A stretch of 64,000 nucleotides of DNA, taken from positions 10,620,001 to 10,684,000 of the forward strand of contig CM069875.1 in assembly GCA_036172665.1 (NCBI GenBank), in the 5' to 3' direction. Shown piece after piece: positions 24,201 through 39,200 of the stretch. Source of the stretch: Prosopocoilus inquinatus. Its lineage: Eukaryota > Arthropoda > Insecta > Coleoptera > Lucanidae. The position numbers and the translations under genes are program-made. Every line of letters starts with the position of its first letter. Within the stretch, counting starts at the first letter, position 1. The notes below the pieces were generated by a model. It did no database searches. It saw nothing but the letters and a program-made list of their open reading frames with translations, and was not told the origin of the DNA.

Positions 24201-27200
24201 CACAGCGTGGACAACCTGTATTGAGTATAGGACTTTGATTTATTAGAAATGTTTTGATCTCTACTATCACCTGCCAAAGTGTGTTCAGGTTTATTATTAA
24301 CAACCTATATAAGAAAAATTTGTATTAAATAAACAAAAATGTGAGTTAATCCTAAAGAATTTTAAAAACATCTTTTTAATATTTTTTTTAATGTGCAAAT
24401 ATGTAAAGCAATGAGAATCAGGAAAATATTAAAATATTTGTTAATGCATAGAATTTAATAATTATGTGTTGTGTGTTGTTATAAGTTGTTGTTTTACTTT
24501 ACTTATTAACATTGTGGACAAATATCGATATCAGTTTTTAAGAATAATCTGAATTTAATAAGGTTCGGTTTTTAAAATTTTATTTTATTATGTTTACTAC
24601 CTTTATATAAATTGTTTTCAATATTAAAAAGCCAATAATAAATTAAAGTACTCTATACCAAAACAAGTCAATAAAACCTATTAATATTCAAATATTTTAT
24701 TATCTAACATTAAACACTAACAATATTTAATTTTTGTTTTCATCCTTTATTTTAACTAAGCATTAACGTAACTCAGGACCATACTGGTTTACATAGTAAA
24801 CGTTCTTAAAAAATTATAAACTGAATAAAGGACATTCAGATGAACAATAAAAAGAACAAAATTTTCATTAGTAGGTATCTGCGTAGTGGCAAGACCAGTT
24901 TGACGGAATGCAACTATTTTCAAGCACGTAAAACCCGTAATAAGTGTTTATTTTTATATTTTTGCTAACGAGTTGTTGCATTTCGTTTTTGCGAACAGTT
25001 AAAAACAATTTACGTAATCCATGGTTACCTGGAATTGCTTTTTTAACAAATATAAAAGTAAATATTAGACATTTTGGCATTTATAACTGTTAGCGTTATT
25101 AAGAAACCAATAAATTTATTATTAATCTGGAGTTTTTTTAATTAAATTTTAAATTTAATTATTTGGTCAGTTTGTTATAAGATATTTTTACTAAAAATTT
25201 TACTTAATTTTTGTAGTTGACAGTCACTAATGCAGAAAAATTAAGTTTTGTTTTGATGCTGGGTAAAACGAAAGGTGCCATCGGGTGCAAATAAGAGTAA
25301 ACGACTCCTAAGAATATTTTGCGTTATTTTCATTTTGTAAAATCAGTTTCAGTATATTTTTTGGCAAATATTTGGGACAATCAAGTACCACTAGTCCGTT
25401 ACGAAGCATTGGCAAATCAAATTAATGTTATCAGTGTTATCACTTTTATATGATCTGATTTGTTAATGTATAATTTTGTACAAATATATGTATACTTTGT
25501 TTTAACCTTCAAGAAACATGTAGTTTTTTTATAATAAAATTTATGGTATCAACCAGTTTCCATTCAAAGTTGGACACATTTATTATTACGAGAAAGAATT
25601 GAAAATAATCTCCGCCCACAATAATTTTATTTCCGTAGATACGTATTTCCTTTACTATTTTAGATTACGAGAAATATTTCCGTAAATACAGTTTCAAGTG
25701 TTGAATTATTAGGACTAATAGCTTTTACTATTAAGTAAGTAAACAAATTTGTGATGGAAAGAGCCAAATTAAATTCGCTTAAAATTGGATCCTTCAAAAA
25801 TAAAATAAAAAACTGAAGCAATTTATTTCAAAAACAGTTAGGTTAGTTTTAAGAATATTTCATAATTTTCCATTCAGAATACTAAGTAAAATGTATAAAA
25901 GTATAGTATTTTACTTAAAATAGCAAAGGTGGTAGCAGTTTCTTGTGTAATTGGACACCAAATACCTTAATTTTTTTATTAAAAAGAGTAAAATGATTTA
26001 TGCAGCAAGAGTCCCCATTTTTTTAAGCATCGACGCCTTACTAGAAAATAAAAATTTCCATCGACCCCCTTAGTTGTGTGCTAAATTTAAATTGTTTTCA
26101 AATGAAAGGGCAATCTATGAATGCTTGAACTCAAGAGAAGACATTTATTTATTTATTTTATTCTATACTGAAACAATTTCTAGATAATTATGGTAACTGT
26201 TTAGTTTTTTTTTTTTTTTTAGTTAGTGGTCTTAGCTCTAGTACTTAAAATTGTAACATTAAATAAAAATCAAATAAATATTTACACAGTGATATTATTT
26301 TATTATACAACATATTCCTATGTTGCTTTTTAAGATAATCATATCAAAGCGTGGTAACCATAGGCAACGAATACCGCTAATTCAAATAAATTAAAAGTCT
26401 AACATACTGAAATAAAACTTTCGATACAAATTTAAGATTAATTCATGTTTAGTCCTTTTTTAACCAGATACTGAGCACAAAAAATGTACACTTACTAAAT
26501 TGCACTCACATGTAGTTTAAAGAGAAAAAAGTAAACGCTAATTAAGCATAATGAATTACACACACATTAGTGAAATTTTTATTATTTAAATCTTCTCCGT
26601 AACTCAGTAGTTCCATACCCATAAGTCAATAAGTTTGACCAGCCAAGAAACTCACTACGAACAAACATATTAAGTATTTTTTTAATTTTATTTTTATTAC
26701 TTCACGGTAGTATGTGTCAATGAAAGAGTCAACATGATGACAGATTGAGAATAAACGTGGAATAAACAATCACGAGTGCTATGTTAGTTGCCGAGATTTA
26801 CAATGCTTTGACATGATTATTTTAAAATGCAACATAGGGATATGTTGCGGGATAACCTAAAAGCAGTCCAACTTCGATAACTCAAACCATGACTTCCCAC
26901 AGAAAGTTCGAGTTATTCGGGTTATTAAATAAATAGTTCTCACTCTTGAATCTAACAACAATCAATTTGATTCGAGTTATCAAAGATTCAAGTTCTCGAA
27001 GTTCGATTTATTGAAGTTTGACTCTAAATGATAGGATGGAGTTGGTGTTTAAATGTTTTAAATGTTTAACGTTTTGACATAATAATAACCGCCTCTGCGT
27101 AGTTGTGACTACAGATATTCCTCGCCCCTCTAAAAGACCCCTAGAGGTTCATCAATCTCTAGTCGGCCCCTATAGTTTCATCGACACCGTTGGGAACCTC

Positions 27201-30200
27201 TAACTTATGGGAACACAGAAACTTTCAAAAAAAAAAAATTGGTAAATGTGAAAGCATTTAATGAAATTAATTAATTTTGTTGAATTCAATTTAAATCTGG
27301 CCTAATTTACCCCACCTATTCCAAGTTAGCACCTTGTCAATGTCTGAAACGCTAATTTGACCCGAATTTCGAATTATTGTTGTTCGATGACCGTAAATTG
27401 AGCGGATACACCGAAACAAATGGCGAAGTTCATTTCAATCAAACGGTCAAGAACGTAGTTTTTGTCCGAATGTTTAGTATTTAAATCAGGAGCTTTTCTG
27501 AATAACACTCCGGCAAGGTTTATGCAAATTTTTTATACATATTTAAATATTAATGTTCGAATTTAATTGATATTATTATCAGTTACGTAAGTTAATCGAC
27601 GCCGGATTGGTGATGAAGGTATTTTAAGCGCGCGATTGTTTATACTCGTACAATTGCTATTGTTAATAGACGACAGGAACGGTCACTTTCGTCAATAAAT
27701 TGGTGGGATAAGTAGGTCGCAAAAAATTAACGGAACTCCTGCAACAATATAAGTATAAACCTAGCCCAGAAATAAATTAACCGACTGTCAATTCAATATC
27801 ACTTTCTTTTTAGAAACTGTTAAATACTAATTATAAATAATTAATAAAACTTCAAACAGTTGAAACTATTGAAAGAAGTTTTCTTATAACACCAACATTT
27901 CTATTATCAAATTTGAAAATGATAACAATATTCCAAAAATTAAATACCTGAGGAAAAATGGTATCTGAAGAATAACTTTTAATAAATTTATTTCATAAAT
28001 TTTCCACAATCAGAAAGAATTATTTTACTTTTATTTTTCTCCTTTTAAATTTTGAAGCAAAATAATTAAAAAATAATAATATAATTTTTAATCCACACTA
28101 ACACATCCTTTATTACTAATTTAATATAGTAAAGATTACAAAATAATCGCAGTTTGTGTCTAAAAAAAAATTTGTATAAGTGTATAAGTTGGAATTTGGC
28201 TTTTAAAATTTCTAAAAACAAATGATACCCAATCGCAGTATTTTTCATAATTGAAATTGCTACGAATGAAAAGTGGAATCCAAAATTTGTGAAGCATTTA
28301 TAGGATTACACACGATTATGTTATCTATCCTGCCGGGGATTTGAAAATTGTAGGTATGAAAATATACAGATAAGCAAACCATTTATGTATTACAAAATAG
28401 CTTTTAATCACCACAATAGTAATAATTTTGAAATTGCATTAATTATTTTGAGCTGTATAATTAAATAAAAAAGATTAAAGAAAATTACTCGAATGAAAAG
28501 ATTTTTCGTCTTTATACTTTTTTTTATAATAATGTGTTTATTTTATAAATGTTTTTATTGTGTCTAGTAATAATGTACTAGTATACCGGGTGTCCCGCGC
28601 CATGTGCTCACCCTTCTAGAATCTTTATTTATTAATCGATTAACCTGAATTTTGGAGACAATAAACTAAACAAAAAATAGAATTTTCCGACGTACTGATA
28701 GTCGTCATAGGACTTCCGGTTTCGCTGGAAGTGATATCAACTTTCTTATTTTAAATGGAACACCCTATATATTTTTAACATATTTAATAAATCTACGGAT
28801 CATTACGAGTTCGAATATGTATCAATTGTTAATTTTAGTTTCCATGGCAACGAAAAAAAAAACTTTTTTATTTTTCAATCTAGAAAGCTATGAATCGCAT
28901 TTTTTCGATCTAATGCGATCAAGTGTTTCGAAAAAATCACTCCTTTGATGGTATTTTGATTTTTAACATTTTTACAGTATTTGAAATTTTCATTAGCTCT
29001 TAACTCATTTTTTTCGATAGAATCTCATATGTTTCTTAGCTTAGTTCAACTGAACATTTTTTTCTGAATACGCTGATACCAAATACGTCATATTTTCTTT
29101 GAAAATAATTTAAAATGAAGCATGTCTTATTGAAATTTTACACTCCCTTTATTTCAAATGACTCCATAGATTTTAAACATGTAAAAATATATAGGGTGTT
29201 CTCTTTAAAATAAGAAAGTGGATATCACTTCCGGCGAAACCGGAAGTCCTATGACGATTATCAGTATGTCGAAAAATCCCATTTTTTGTTTAGTTTATCG
29301 TCTCCAAAATTCAGGTTAATCGATTAATAAATAAAGATTCTAGAAGGGTGAGCACATGGCGCGGGACACCCGATATAACAAATACAGTGTGCTCAATAAA
29401 GTTTGAGACGGCTGAGATAACTTTAAAGAACATTTATATACGTTATACATACAGAGTGTTATTAAATATGATGGCAATAGTTATACCTCGTATACACGGC
29501 GTCAAAATATTACGATTTAACCTAATTTATCAATATACAACAGTTTTTCGATTCTGAGGTATAACCTATACGAGCAACTTGAAAAGCAAATATTGAGAAA
29601 ACAAACTATGCAACAGTTATGTTATTGTATATTGATATGTAAAATACGCAGGTAAAATTCCAGCTAACATTTTCAAGGCATGTTAGAGCTTTACGAAATT
29701 TCGAGTTTTTGCAGCAATGTAACGTTTCGAACCTTTATATCGAAAACGGTTAATCATACGAAGATGAAACTTGTTCATTTCTAGTACAATTTTATTTGAG
29801 CTTTTCAATTTTTGTTTTAGATTTTTTTTAAAGTGACAATAAGAAAGTTATTTACTAAACTGATAACCTATTTCCCTGGATCTACGCCACTGGTCCCAAA
29901 ATGCTCAAGTTTTCTTACGACATATCTATCAGTGCATTTCACTTGCCCTGCAAGTCAAATTTCAACTCTAACTCAAACCGTTACAGAGATATTTAGGAAA
30001 ATATGCTTTTCAAGTTACCTCTTTAGGAAGTTATACCTCAAATACAAAAATACCTTTGTGTACGGATAAGTTAAGTTAAAGTTTAATATTTTGATGTCGT
30101 CTGTACGTGGTATAATTATTGTCATCTTATTCTATAACAGCCTGTATGTAAGTTTCACTGTAACTTGTATATGGAAAATCAAATAAGTTTCAGCTTAATG

Positions 30201-33200
30201 GGCGAAGTTATCATCTGAACGCGAAATGAGATTTATTTGATTTATGTACAAGTTATACAAAAATTGTTACACAAATTTGGACTGGGTTTTAAACAATTTC
30301 CGAGTTCCACGTGATTATCTACATTACACTTTCATTTATGACAATACTGAAAGTAAAATACCTAAATTATAATAAGATAATCAGTGACGCAACAGGATTA
30401 ATTAGTCAGAAAATGTAGAAAAATATAATTTTAACGTAATGTCCGAAATGTATTACACAAAAATGCTTCACGACCAATCTTACAGAAACAATTTATAAAT
30501 GAAACAATAAGAAACGTATAAATATCTTACCTTGTTGCCTTAATAGTGCACATGTGAACAAAGGGCGGGCATAAAAGACTTGTGTTATGTTGTATGTACA
30601 TACAACTTACTTGCACAAAAACTGTCAACAGAATTTGTCCATAACATAGAATTTTTAAATCAATAAAAATATATGAATAATAAATATATAAACATATAAA
30701 ATAGCGACATCTTACTATCGCTTTTTGACCTAACATTGCAGGGCTGAAACAGCTGTCCAGAGGCTGCTCGAGGTTCTCACTGCAATCAAAAACGATTTGC
30801 ACAAAATTTTTCTAATAAATATATATAATACAATCACAGATCTTATTTAACAAAGCCTTACTCACAGTTCATCGACCTCAACCAATCCCCATAAGTTCAA
30901 CGACTATTATTATTATTATTAATAAGAGCTTAAATTTTACTCAAATGTCAGATGTAAATTTAAAGATCTACTTCACAACTAAAGTAGACTGAATTCTCAG
31001 GATTTCGATGTTTGTTCTTAGACCAGTAGTGATATGTTGTATTTCTACAGGGAGTATGTAAGTGATACAGTTCAAAAAATTAACAAATTTCTAAGTAATT
31101 ATACCAAATACTTTTTAAAAGATTACAAAATTAGAAATTTTCCGTTTATTCAAAAATTGTTTCGGGTAAAATTTTAATTAAAGGTAATTTTAAAGACAAT
31201 ATGTGTTCTGAATTGATGTTTTTGTTATTATTAATATTACTAAGGGAAATTTTCTTTTGTTGACTAACACGAATTTCTACTTCTTTTTATTAATATGGTT
31301 AAGGTCATTCGTTTCATCGCCAACCTGAGACCCTGATGTTTGTATGTGAAGGACTTCGTCGAAATAAATTTTACACAAGTATGTTTTTGAGCTTAATCGT
31401 AATCTAAATTCAAATTGTTTTTTTTTTTAATAAGAAAGATTGGTAAATAAATGTACTTTCACAAGTATTTGTATAATTATTATTTGTTTATCACTGTCAC
31501 TGCTTTGCTTTCGAAGCAAAGAATGTCCGATTAAAGTAAAACGACAAACTTGATTTTGTCCTTAAATAAGTTGTTCTCCAAGAATTAATTAAGGAAGTGT
31601 AGGATGAATCACAAATCAGAATTATTAACATAAGTTTACTATATTTTAGTTGAATATGTCCACCGTTGTGACATGAATTAAAACGTGAGTTTTGATGTAG
31701 GTCATTGACAAGGTTTTAATACCTGTAAGAACAACGTGTTTACAGCAAAGTCAATAACAGTCCTTCAATTAACACCCGCCTATGGCATGGAAATTCCCTC
31801 GTTTGACACACAATCTCATCATATGCAAATAAAAACCGCAAATTGATAATAATGCATCTTCGTTCGCTGATAGCTATTTTCTGATTAATAAAATCGTCTC
31901 TGTAATTTACATCAATTAGCCTTTAGTGCCGCCTACAGGCTGTTGGTTTTGCGTAGTAGTAAGCGTTATTTATTTTGTAAATTTGCAATTCAAATAAGGC
32001 TTTATGTATTTTTTTTGCAATTCCATTTTCTATTTGGCGGAAATAACCCACTCAGGAGTGTCCTTAAACGAATTTTAAGGTGATTAACCGAACGCAGTTT
32101 AATTGAAAATATTTCATAAATTGCATCGGAATTATAATAGTGTTGAATTTCTTTAAAGGAGTCTGTGTAATAAAATTCTTTAATTGATAACAAAAAGAAG
32201 AAACAGGTGTCTTTGAAGTTGAATATTTTACCTCATTTTTCGTTTAAAGTATAATTAGTTATTGTAAAATTGGCAAGAATTCATTTATAGTATAGAATTT
32301 TTTATGTGTTAGTCACTGCGTAATAAAGAACTCATAAAACTGCTTATTTGTAAACAAAATATGAATTGATACTAATCGTGTTACCTTACTGTTGACAAAA
32401 TAAAAGCAATTATTGTTGTTTTAGCATGGTTGGAATTTTTCAAATATTAACTTGATTAAGTGTAACTTAATTTTTCTGCGAGTAATGAATATTTTAGATA
32501 AGTATTAGTTTCATCCAAGGTGTTTCAGTGATGTATCAAACTTTGGAGACGCTTTTGTAATATTATTTGGAACAAAATATCTTGATATAATTTTGCAATC
32601 CGAGCAAGTTGAAGTTTCCATTGTTTAGAGTCGATGTTTTTGAAATACTTTGTGTCAAAACTTATTCAAAAAAGTTTGGTGTACCTTCATTGAAACAGTT
32701 TATAGATATCCCAAGACTTACTTAAAAATTCCAAGCCTTAATGAAAATATACCAACAAAAAACAATGACTACATTTATTTTTTGAGCGGCGCAGTTTAAA
32801 ATTGAACACCAATAACAATCGAGCTACACTAGATTTTTACTAAATTGTATTTTCAAGCTGAAACAGTCTGTATTTATATTATTTTATTTCTGGGTTTCGT
32901 TGACTCATTATAATTATCTTGGTTCTTTTTCCGTTAATTATTTAGAATTAGCTTGCTAAAAGCAATTCTGATTGTGTTATTGTTTTTTCTCTCTTCCTTA
33001 GTTTACTCTTTTGTTTGCTTTGGTATCGATCGTTATTTTTAATTAAATCTTAATCTTTATTAATTAAACTCTTTTCTTAATTCATTTTATTTTTTTCCTA
33101 GCCTACTTCTGTAAACAGCTTTAATTTGTACTGGACTGGAGTATTTTCGAGAGAAAGTTTTTTAATGCTACTAGGGCGCTTGCGTCTCAATTATCCTTTG

Positions 33201-36200
33201 ACGAGTCCACGGAATTAATAATATTTTTTTCTCATTTTTTCTTCTTTTTTTATTTTCATATTTTCTCTTTAAAATTCTTTTTTTCTTCCTACTTGTTTTA
33301 ATTTTATTTTTAACTCATGCTTTGTAAATGCATGTTTTGAAAAATTTAATAAGAAGTTTACCAAATTTCAACAATATAGGTATAATATATTCATTTACAT
33401 TATAATTATCTTACTCCTATTTATTATCTATTTATTTACTTACAATTAAACTTCGTCTTCTTACTTATACAAACATATGTAATTAAATGGTCAGCATTGA
33501 TCAGAAACTTTTCAAACAATAAAAACATAAAATATAAACAAAAGTGAAGTGAAATTTTTACCAATTTTTTAAAACAATTATCATCATGTATGTCTCTTAG
33601 AGTCGTATGACACGACGCTACTTTTTGTGTCAAATTTGGTAAAATTGAATATGCATTGTTTAATTCAACATTTCTCTGTCAGTTTTGCACAAATTTTATG
33701 CAGGAAATATCATGTCATGTGGGCCTTATAAGGATAGATTTACATAAAATTTATTAAAAACTGAGAAAGAAGTATCAAATAAATCAGTAAACATTCACTG
33801 TGATATCCTGGGTCAATTTATAACAAAAGTGATATCATGTCGTACCGTTGTAAAATTCAACAAAAATGTGTCACAGGGATGATTGTAGAATGTACAGTTG
33901 CAGCCTTTGAAAACTAGTACACTTTGACAAACACAATGTTTCGGCGGTGTAAACTGATCCTAAATCTGAAGTTTCTAAACGTCATTCAAATCACTTTAAC
34001 GGCCCTTTCGATTGGGGGACACTATGTGCCCTAAAATCAGTATATCTTCATCTTATTTAAAACCAGATGAATCCCAATCGAAAGCGCTGTAAGTCCTGCG
34101 ACGAATTTGTCAAATTTGACACTGTCATCAAAATGATAGATGGAAGTCTGATTTATACATTTACAAAATTTCGAATTTTTGACATTGGTGTCAGTTTTCA
34201 GTGTACCAGTTTTCAAGGACCGCAATAGTACAAATTGTCATCTTCCCTATCACATTATAATCAGAAATATAGAAGGTAGCTTAGATTAGTAATAAATTAC
34301 CAAAATTGAAATTGAAAATAACAAAAAAAATATTCCGAAAATGTGAAAAATAACCAAACAGTTTGAAGTAACGAACAAATTTAATAAATTAGAGAAAGTA
34401 TCTTACAGCACAAGAAATATAATAAAAATAAAAAGGTCAAATTCAATGTCGAAATAGTAAATTGATGAAATTTTCTAACTACCTTTTTACATATAAGCGT
34501 AAATAAAGATCAATATCGACTAACTAAACCGTGAATTAATATAACCGCCTCTCTTGTAATACGAATTTAATTTCCAAATTGCCAAGCAATGCAATTTCCA
34601 AGCTGTCATTGCTTAGTTTAGAATGTAAAATAAAGATCAAGATCAGTGAACTAAACCATGAAGAATTTTTGTTTTGTCTTGAAATAAACATTTGTTAACC
34701 GCTTCTGAGTTATGAAATAATATTTTCACGCCTATCCGTTACAAACTACTTGCATCAACTTTAAACGCAAATAGATAAAGCCGTAAAAGAAATTTAACGC
34801 CCAGAGGATGGCATAATTTGATTTGCCACAAACAACAATATTAAATCTGCCAATTAGGTAACATTAATATTAAGCTGGGCTTGACATTGACAGTGATTTT
34901 TTGTACCGGATTTAATTGTTGACACTGGCATTGACACTGGTGTAACAAGTCGTGATTAATGGAATTTTATTCGAATGTGCAATGTAATCACCACACATAA
35001 TATTTAACCTGTGCTACTACAATACTCTGTTTACCGACTGCTGTAATTAAAATCGAATTAAATTTGATGCGGGTCTATTTGCGTGAGAGCAACTGTGAGT
35101 AACAATGTCCAAAAAGCCTAGGGAAGTTAGATAATGCTCTAATAATTACAGTAGTCACCGCATACAAAACAACAGAGATCATCAACACGAGCAAAAAAAT
35201 ATGAGTGACATTGCCGGTTATTTATAATGAATTAAGAAATAAAAAAAATGATTTCGTGTTTAGAATCCGATGCGTGCTAAGATATGATTATTATTTAACA
35301 AAATCAGAAACAAAAAAGATCATACAATGTAATTATTACTTTTAATTTATATGCTTCTTAAGCCGCTTTCCCACGGTGCGTGTTTTTTACGGACGAGCCT
35401 GCACCATCGCACCATGGGAAGGAAGTCTGTGGCTGTGTGGGATCATGTTTGGTGATTCGTCCGATCCGTCGCGAGTCGGTAACTTTACGAGCTCGTGCGC
35501 GGCAATCCATGTTCGCCTGTGTCAACACAGACAAACAAGTCATACCTTCATTAATTTTCCCTATTGATGCACACTCATGGTTATAAATATCATAATGGCA
35601 AACTACTTAATTTTCAAGTTTTTGAATCTTTATTAAAATGAGTCTTCGTTTTCAATTCATCAACAGCAAAAATTAAAACGTCATATACGAAATTAAAAAT
35701 CAAGGAATGAAAATATATTACGGTAATATACAGTATGTGCCCAGATATACTTAACAAATGGAAGTTTTTTTTTTATTCTCATGTTTTCGAAAAAATAGAT
35801 TTCGTAGAAAAGCTTTGCTTACTTCAAGACAGCAGTATTGTAAAAGTCAAGACGAACATTAATTACAACAATTATTAATTTAATTAATTTAATTAATTAA
35901 TTAAAAATTAAAAATTTAATTAATTTAATTTTAAAAATGTCTATATAATAGACATTTTTACAATGAATAATAATAATAATAATAATTGAGGTCGACGAAA
36001 ATGTAAGAAATAGCGTTCTTTTCAATTTTAACAGTGTGTGTTTATTTTCTAATATCTTTTTTTTTTAAAGTTATCGTTTTATTTTATAACTCAGTTCACA
36101 TTAACAGATAACAATAAAAGTAATATGATAATAAAAGTTCTTATAAAGAAATAAAGAAAGCCAAAAATAATAACAATAATGTTAACAGAAAATTATTAAT

Positions 36201-39200
36201 AATAATAATAATGATAATAATATACCTAAGAATCCAGATTCGACTTGAATGCTGACGAAATCAGTTTAGAAAAAGTTTAGGATTCGTCTCACCTTTACGA
36301 AGGTCGATTCTAAATGATTTCTAACAAAAACTTAGAACCATTCTAAGATAATTAAATTGAAAAGTTATAATTCAATAGGTACATTCAACAAGCAAAATAT
36401 TTTTATAAAATCATCTGGGCGCACACATAGTATATGGTAATATATGTATGTATGTACACTAGATAACATACATTTTTCTGTGTGACGTCCACCGGCTCTA
36501 CTGTATATTATAAACTTCTAAGTTCTGCCATTGTTTGAGCATATACATTAGATAAGGATAAATGGATGGGTTGCTGAGTTACTTGAATAAGGAAAGGGTG
36601 ATGTAACTGCAAAGATCCACTGGTTCTACTGTATGTTTCTATCGATGGAGATTTTGAAACAGCAAATAATATAGTTTTCGCAAACATTATTGTTACGTTA
36701 TAAATGCATTCGTTATAAAATTTCAAATGCAATTACTGTTTGAAAACAAACAGGAAAAGCACCGTATTCAAATATTATCTAAATGAAGTGTATGTTTTAC
36801 AAATTTTGTGCTTTTCCCTTCAGTTTTAAAATATTAACTGCCTTTTCTAATTTACAACGTTGCGTTTATAGCGTAATGGCGCCTTTGCGAAAACTCTATA
36901 ATGCCGTGCATCGGTGTGGACCGATATAAATCGTGAGAAGAGTTCTGATCTGATCCGGAGTAGTGTATGGTCATTCGCCATCTGAAATACGAACCGTGAA
37001 AACTCGTCCCATGGGAAGGCGGCTTTAGGGTACCTTCACAACGGAGCCGTGATGACAAATAGGGGTGATTTTGAGGACAACTCAATTTAGAAAATTTTGA
37101 TTTGAGATACGGAGAAAAAAACAACTATTTGTATAGAGGTTACAATAGTAACGACCATGCAAGCAAGCAAGTACGATCGGTTTCCTTTATGTTTTGCATT
37201 GAAATGAGATGGCGCGCTTGGTTTTAAAAAGTGTCTGGTTACGTCTCTAAATAGATACCTACGACGTGCCCACGAATCAACCTGACAAGAGGAGAAATTT
37301 TTTTAATATAAATTTTACAAACAAATTGCTTCATAAGAAATTTCAGAAATAATGCTTCAATTATTTTGTACTTCTATAAAATTCAAATTTCAAAGTTTTG
37401 TTGCAGATACTAAAGTAAGATTTTTATTATCGATTTTAGGCAAAAATGTATTCGTTACAAAAGAACCTGATATGAGAGCAGTTTCAAAATTCACCCATAA
37501 ATTTAAGTTTTTTGACAAGAGAGTTTCTTAAATATTCATTGATATTAAAAAAGCTTTTCCTCTTATCAAGTCTATCCATTGACGCAATGTACACTTATTT
37601 GTTATAGAAGTCATTGAAAATAGACAAGTAACAAATAAGTGTAAAGAAGTGTAAAGAAAACATAGAAGTCATTGAAAATAGACAAGTGTTTTCTTTTAAT
37701 AGTTCTAACATTTTTCTAGTCTTCGAATATTAAGTCTAAAGTTTGTAAGAATTTTAATCTTATTCTCTTTTTCGAAAAAATATTTTGAAATCTTGAACTT
37801 ATTCTAGTCTAGTCTAGTTTTCTAGTTCGTTGAAAAAAAAATATTTTTAAAATCATTTAGTGTTAGCAGAAAAATATTTATTCTCAACAATTATTTATTT
37901 GCGCTCATTCTTTTACCTAGCTTCTATTTAAATGTTTTTACTCAACATAAAAAGAATGTTTAAATTATTGTTATTCTTTAACAATTTTGACAGTCATTAT
38001 GTTGTTTACAAAAACGTAAGTTTAAGTGTGCAAATTACGTCTGAACCCATCCCAAAAGGTTAAGGATAACTCGTGAGGTGATCGAACTTATTAGGTCATT
38101 ATTACAGCTTCAAGTTGCTTATTACACACTTTCAAGTTGCTAATGCGCAAACAAATAACACATTACTGAATTCAAGTACTTTATAGTTTCAAGTTTAGTA
38201 TTAGTGTCACAATAGAAAATTAAAATTTTTAAAACTTATTACAGAAATGGAAATTCTGTGAAGGCCAGCCAGTCTTAAAAATATGTGATCATCAAATACC
38301 GTACGTTCGTCTTTTAAAAAATTTGCCGATGGCAGTTTTGTTTAAAAGCAAGAGTATTTGATCGGAACGCACCTTACAGAAGATCAAGACGTGAAAGTGC
38401 AACTTGCTTTGTTTTAATTTTTAAGTGCAACAACATGCAATTCTTTTTTGTGAGACCAGGTAACAATAGTTCAAAGTCGTCCTGATATTTCTGTAAACAA
38501 TGATGTCCTGGAGCTTTGTCTTTAAAGAACAATAAGATTTATATTACGTTTTAAATTTTACGATATCAAGGTAACTGCAAGATATTAATCTTATCAGACT
38601 ATGTATTCTGTATTTATGCAATTCTTATTAATAAAACAACATATAAGAGCACATCATCCTTTAAATATTACCAAAAGAAGGTTCGCCATATCATAAACTG
38701 AGGCTAATTTAATAAAAGTTAGAAATAATATAAGTGACTATACAGGCTGATTCAGAATAAGTGTCCGACCCGTTAGGAGCGTATTCACTAAGGTCAGTGG
38801 GAAATTGCAAGAAATAAATCTACCAGAGGCATTTCAAACATCAACCTGCTTTGAATCCAAAATAGAAATCATGATTCATTTCTTACGTATACATACACAA
38901 GTCCGAAAGTCGAATAAATGAATTACGTATTATACATTTTTTCTACAGAAAGTCATAAATAAAAAAGTTTTGTAATTTCATTTCAAGGTAAGCGTTTCGT
39001 TCTATTCCACGAGAGTTCATTGCTCTTGTGACGTAATACGGCTGTACTAGTGCCCCTCAATCAATTTATATCTGAATCTTCAATCATCCAGTAAAAATAT
39101 TTAATGAAGTTTTATCTTTTATTAAGAAGGCAAACACTATTTGTATTTAATACATGTTTAATATTTCATATCTCGGTATTTAATAATAAATAGTGAATTA

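Noticed and set aside
29348..30069. Open frames at 29348-29557 and 29833-30069
   Set aside because: They fall inside foldback elements A and E and have no coding features.
35358..35586. Three overlapping frames in a GC-rich block
   Set aside because: Open on both strands because of composition. The block begins with a hairpin repeat and shows no protein motif.
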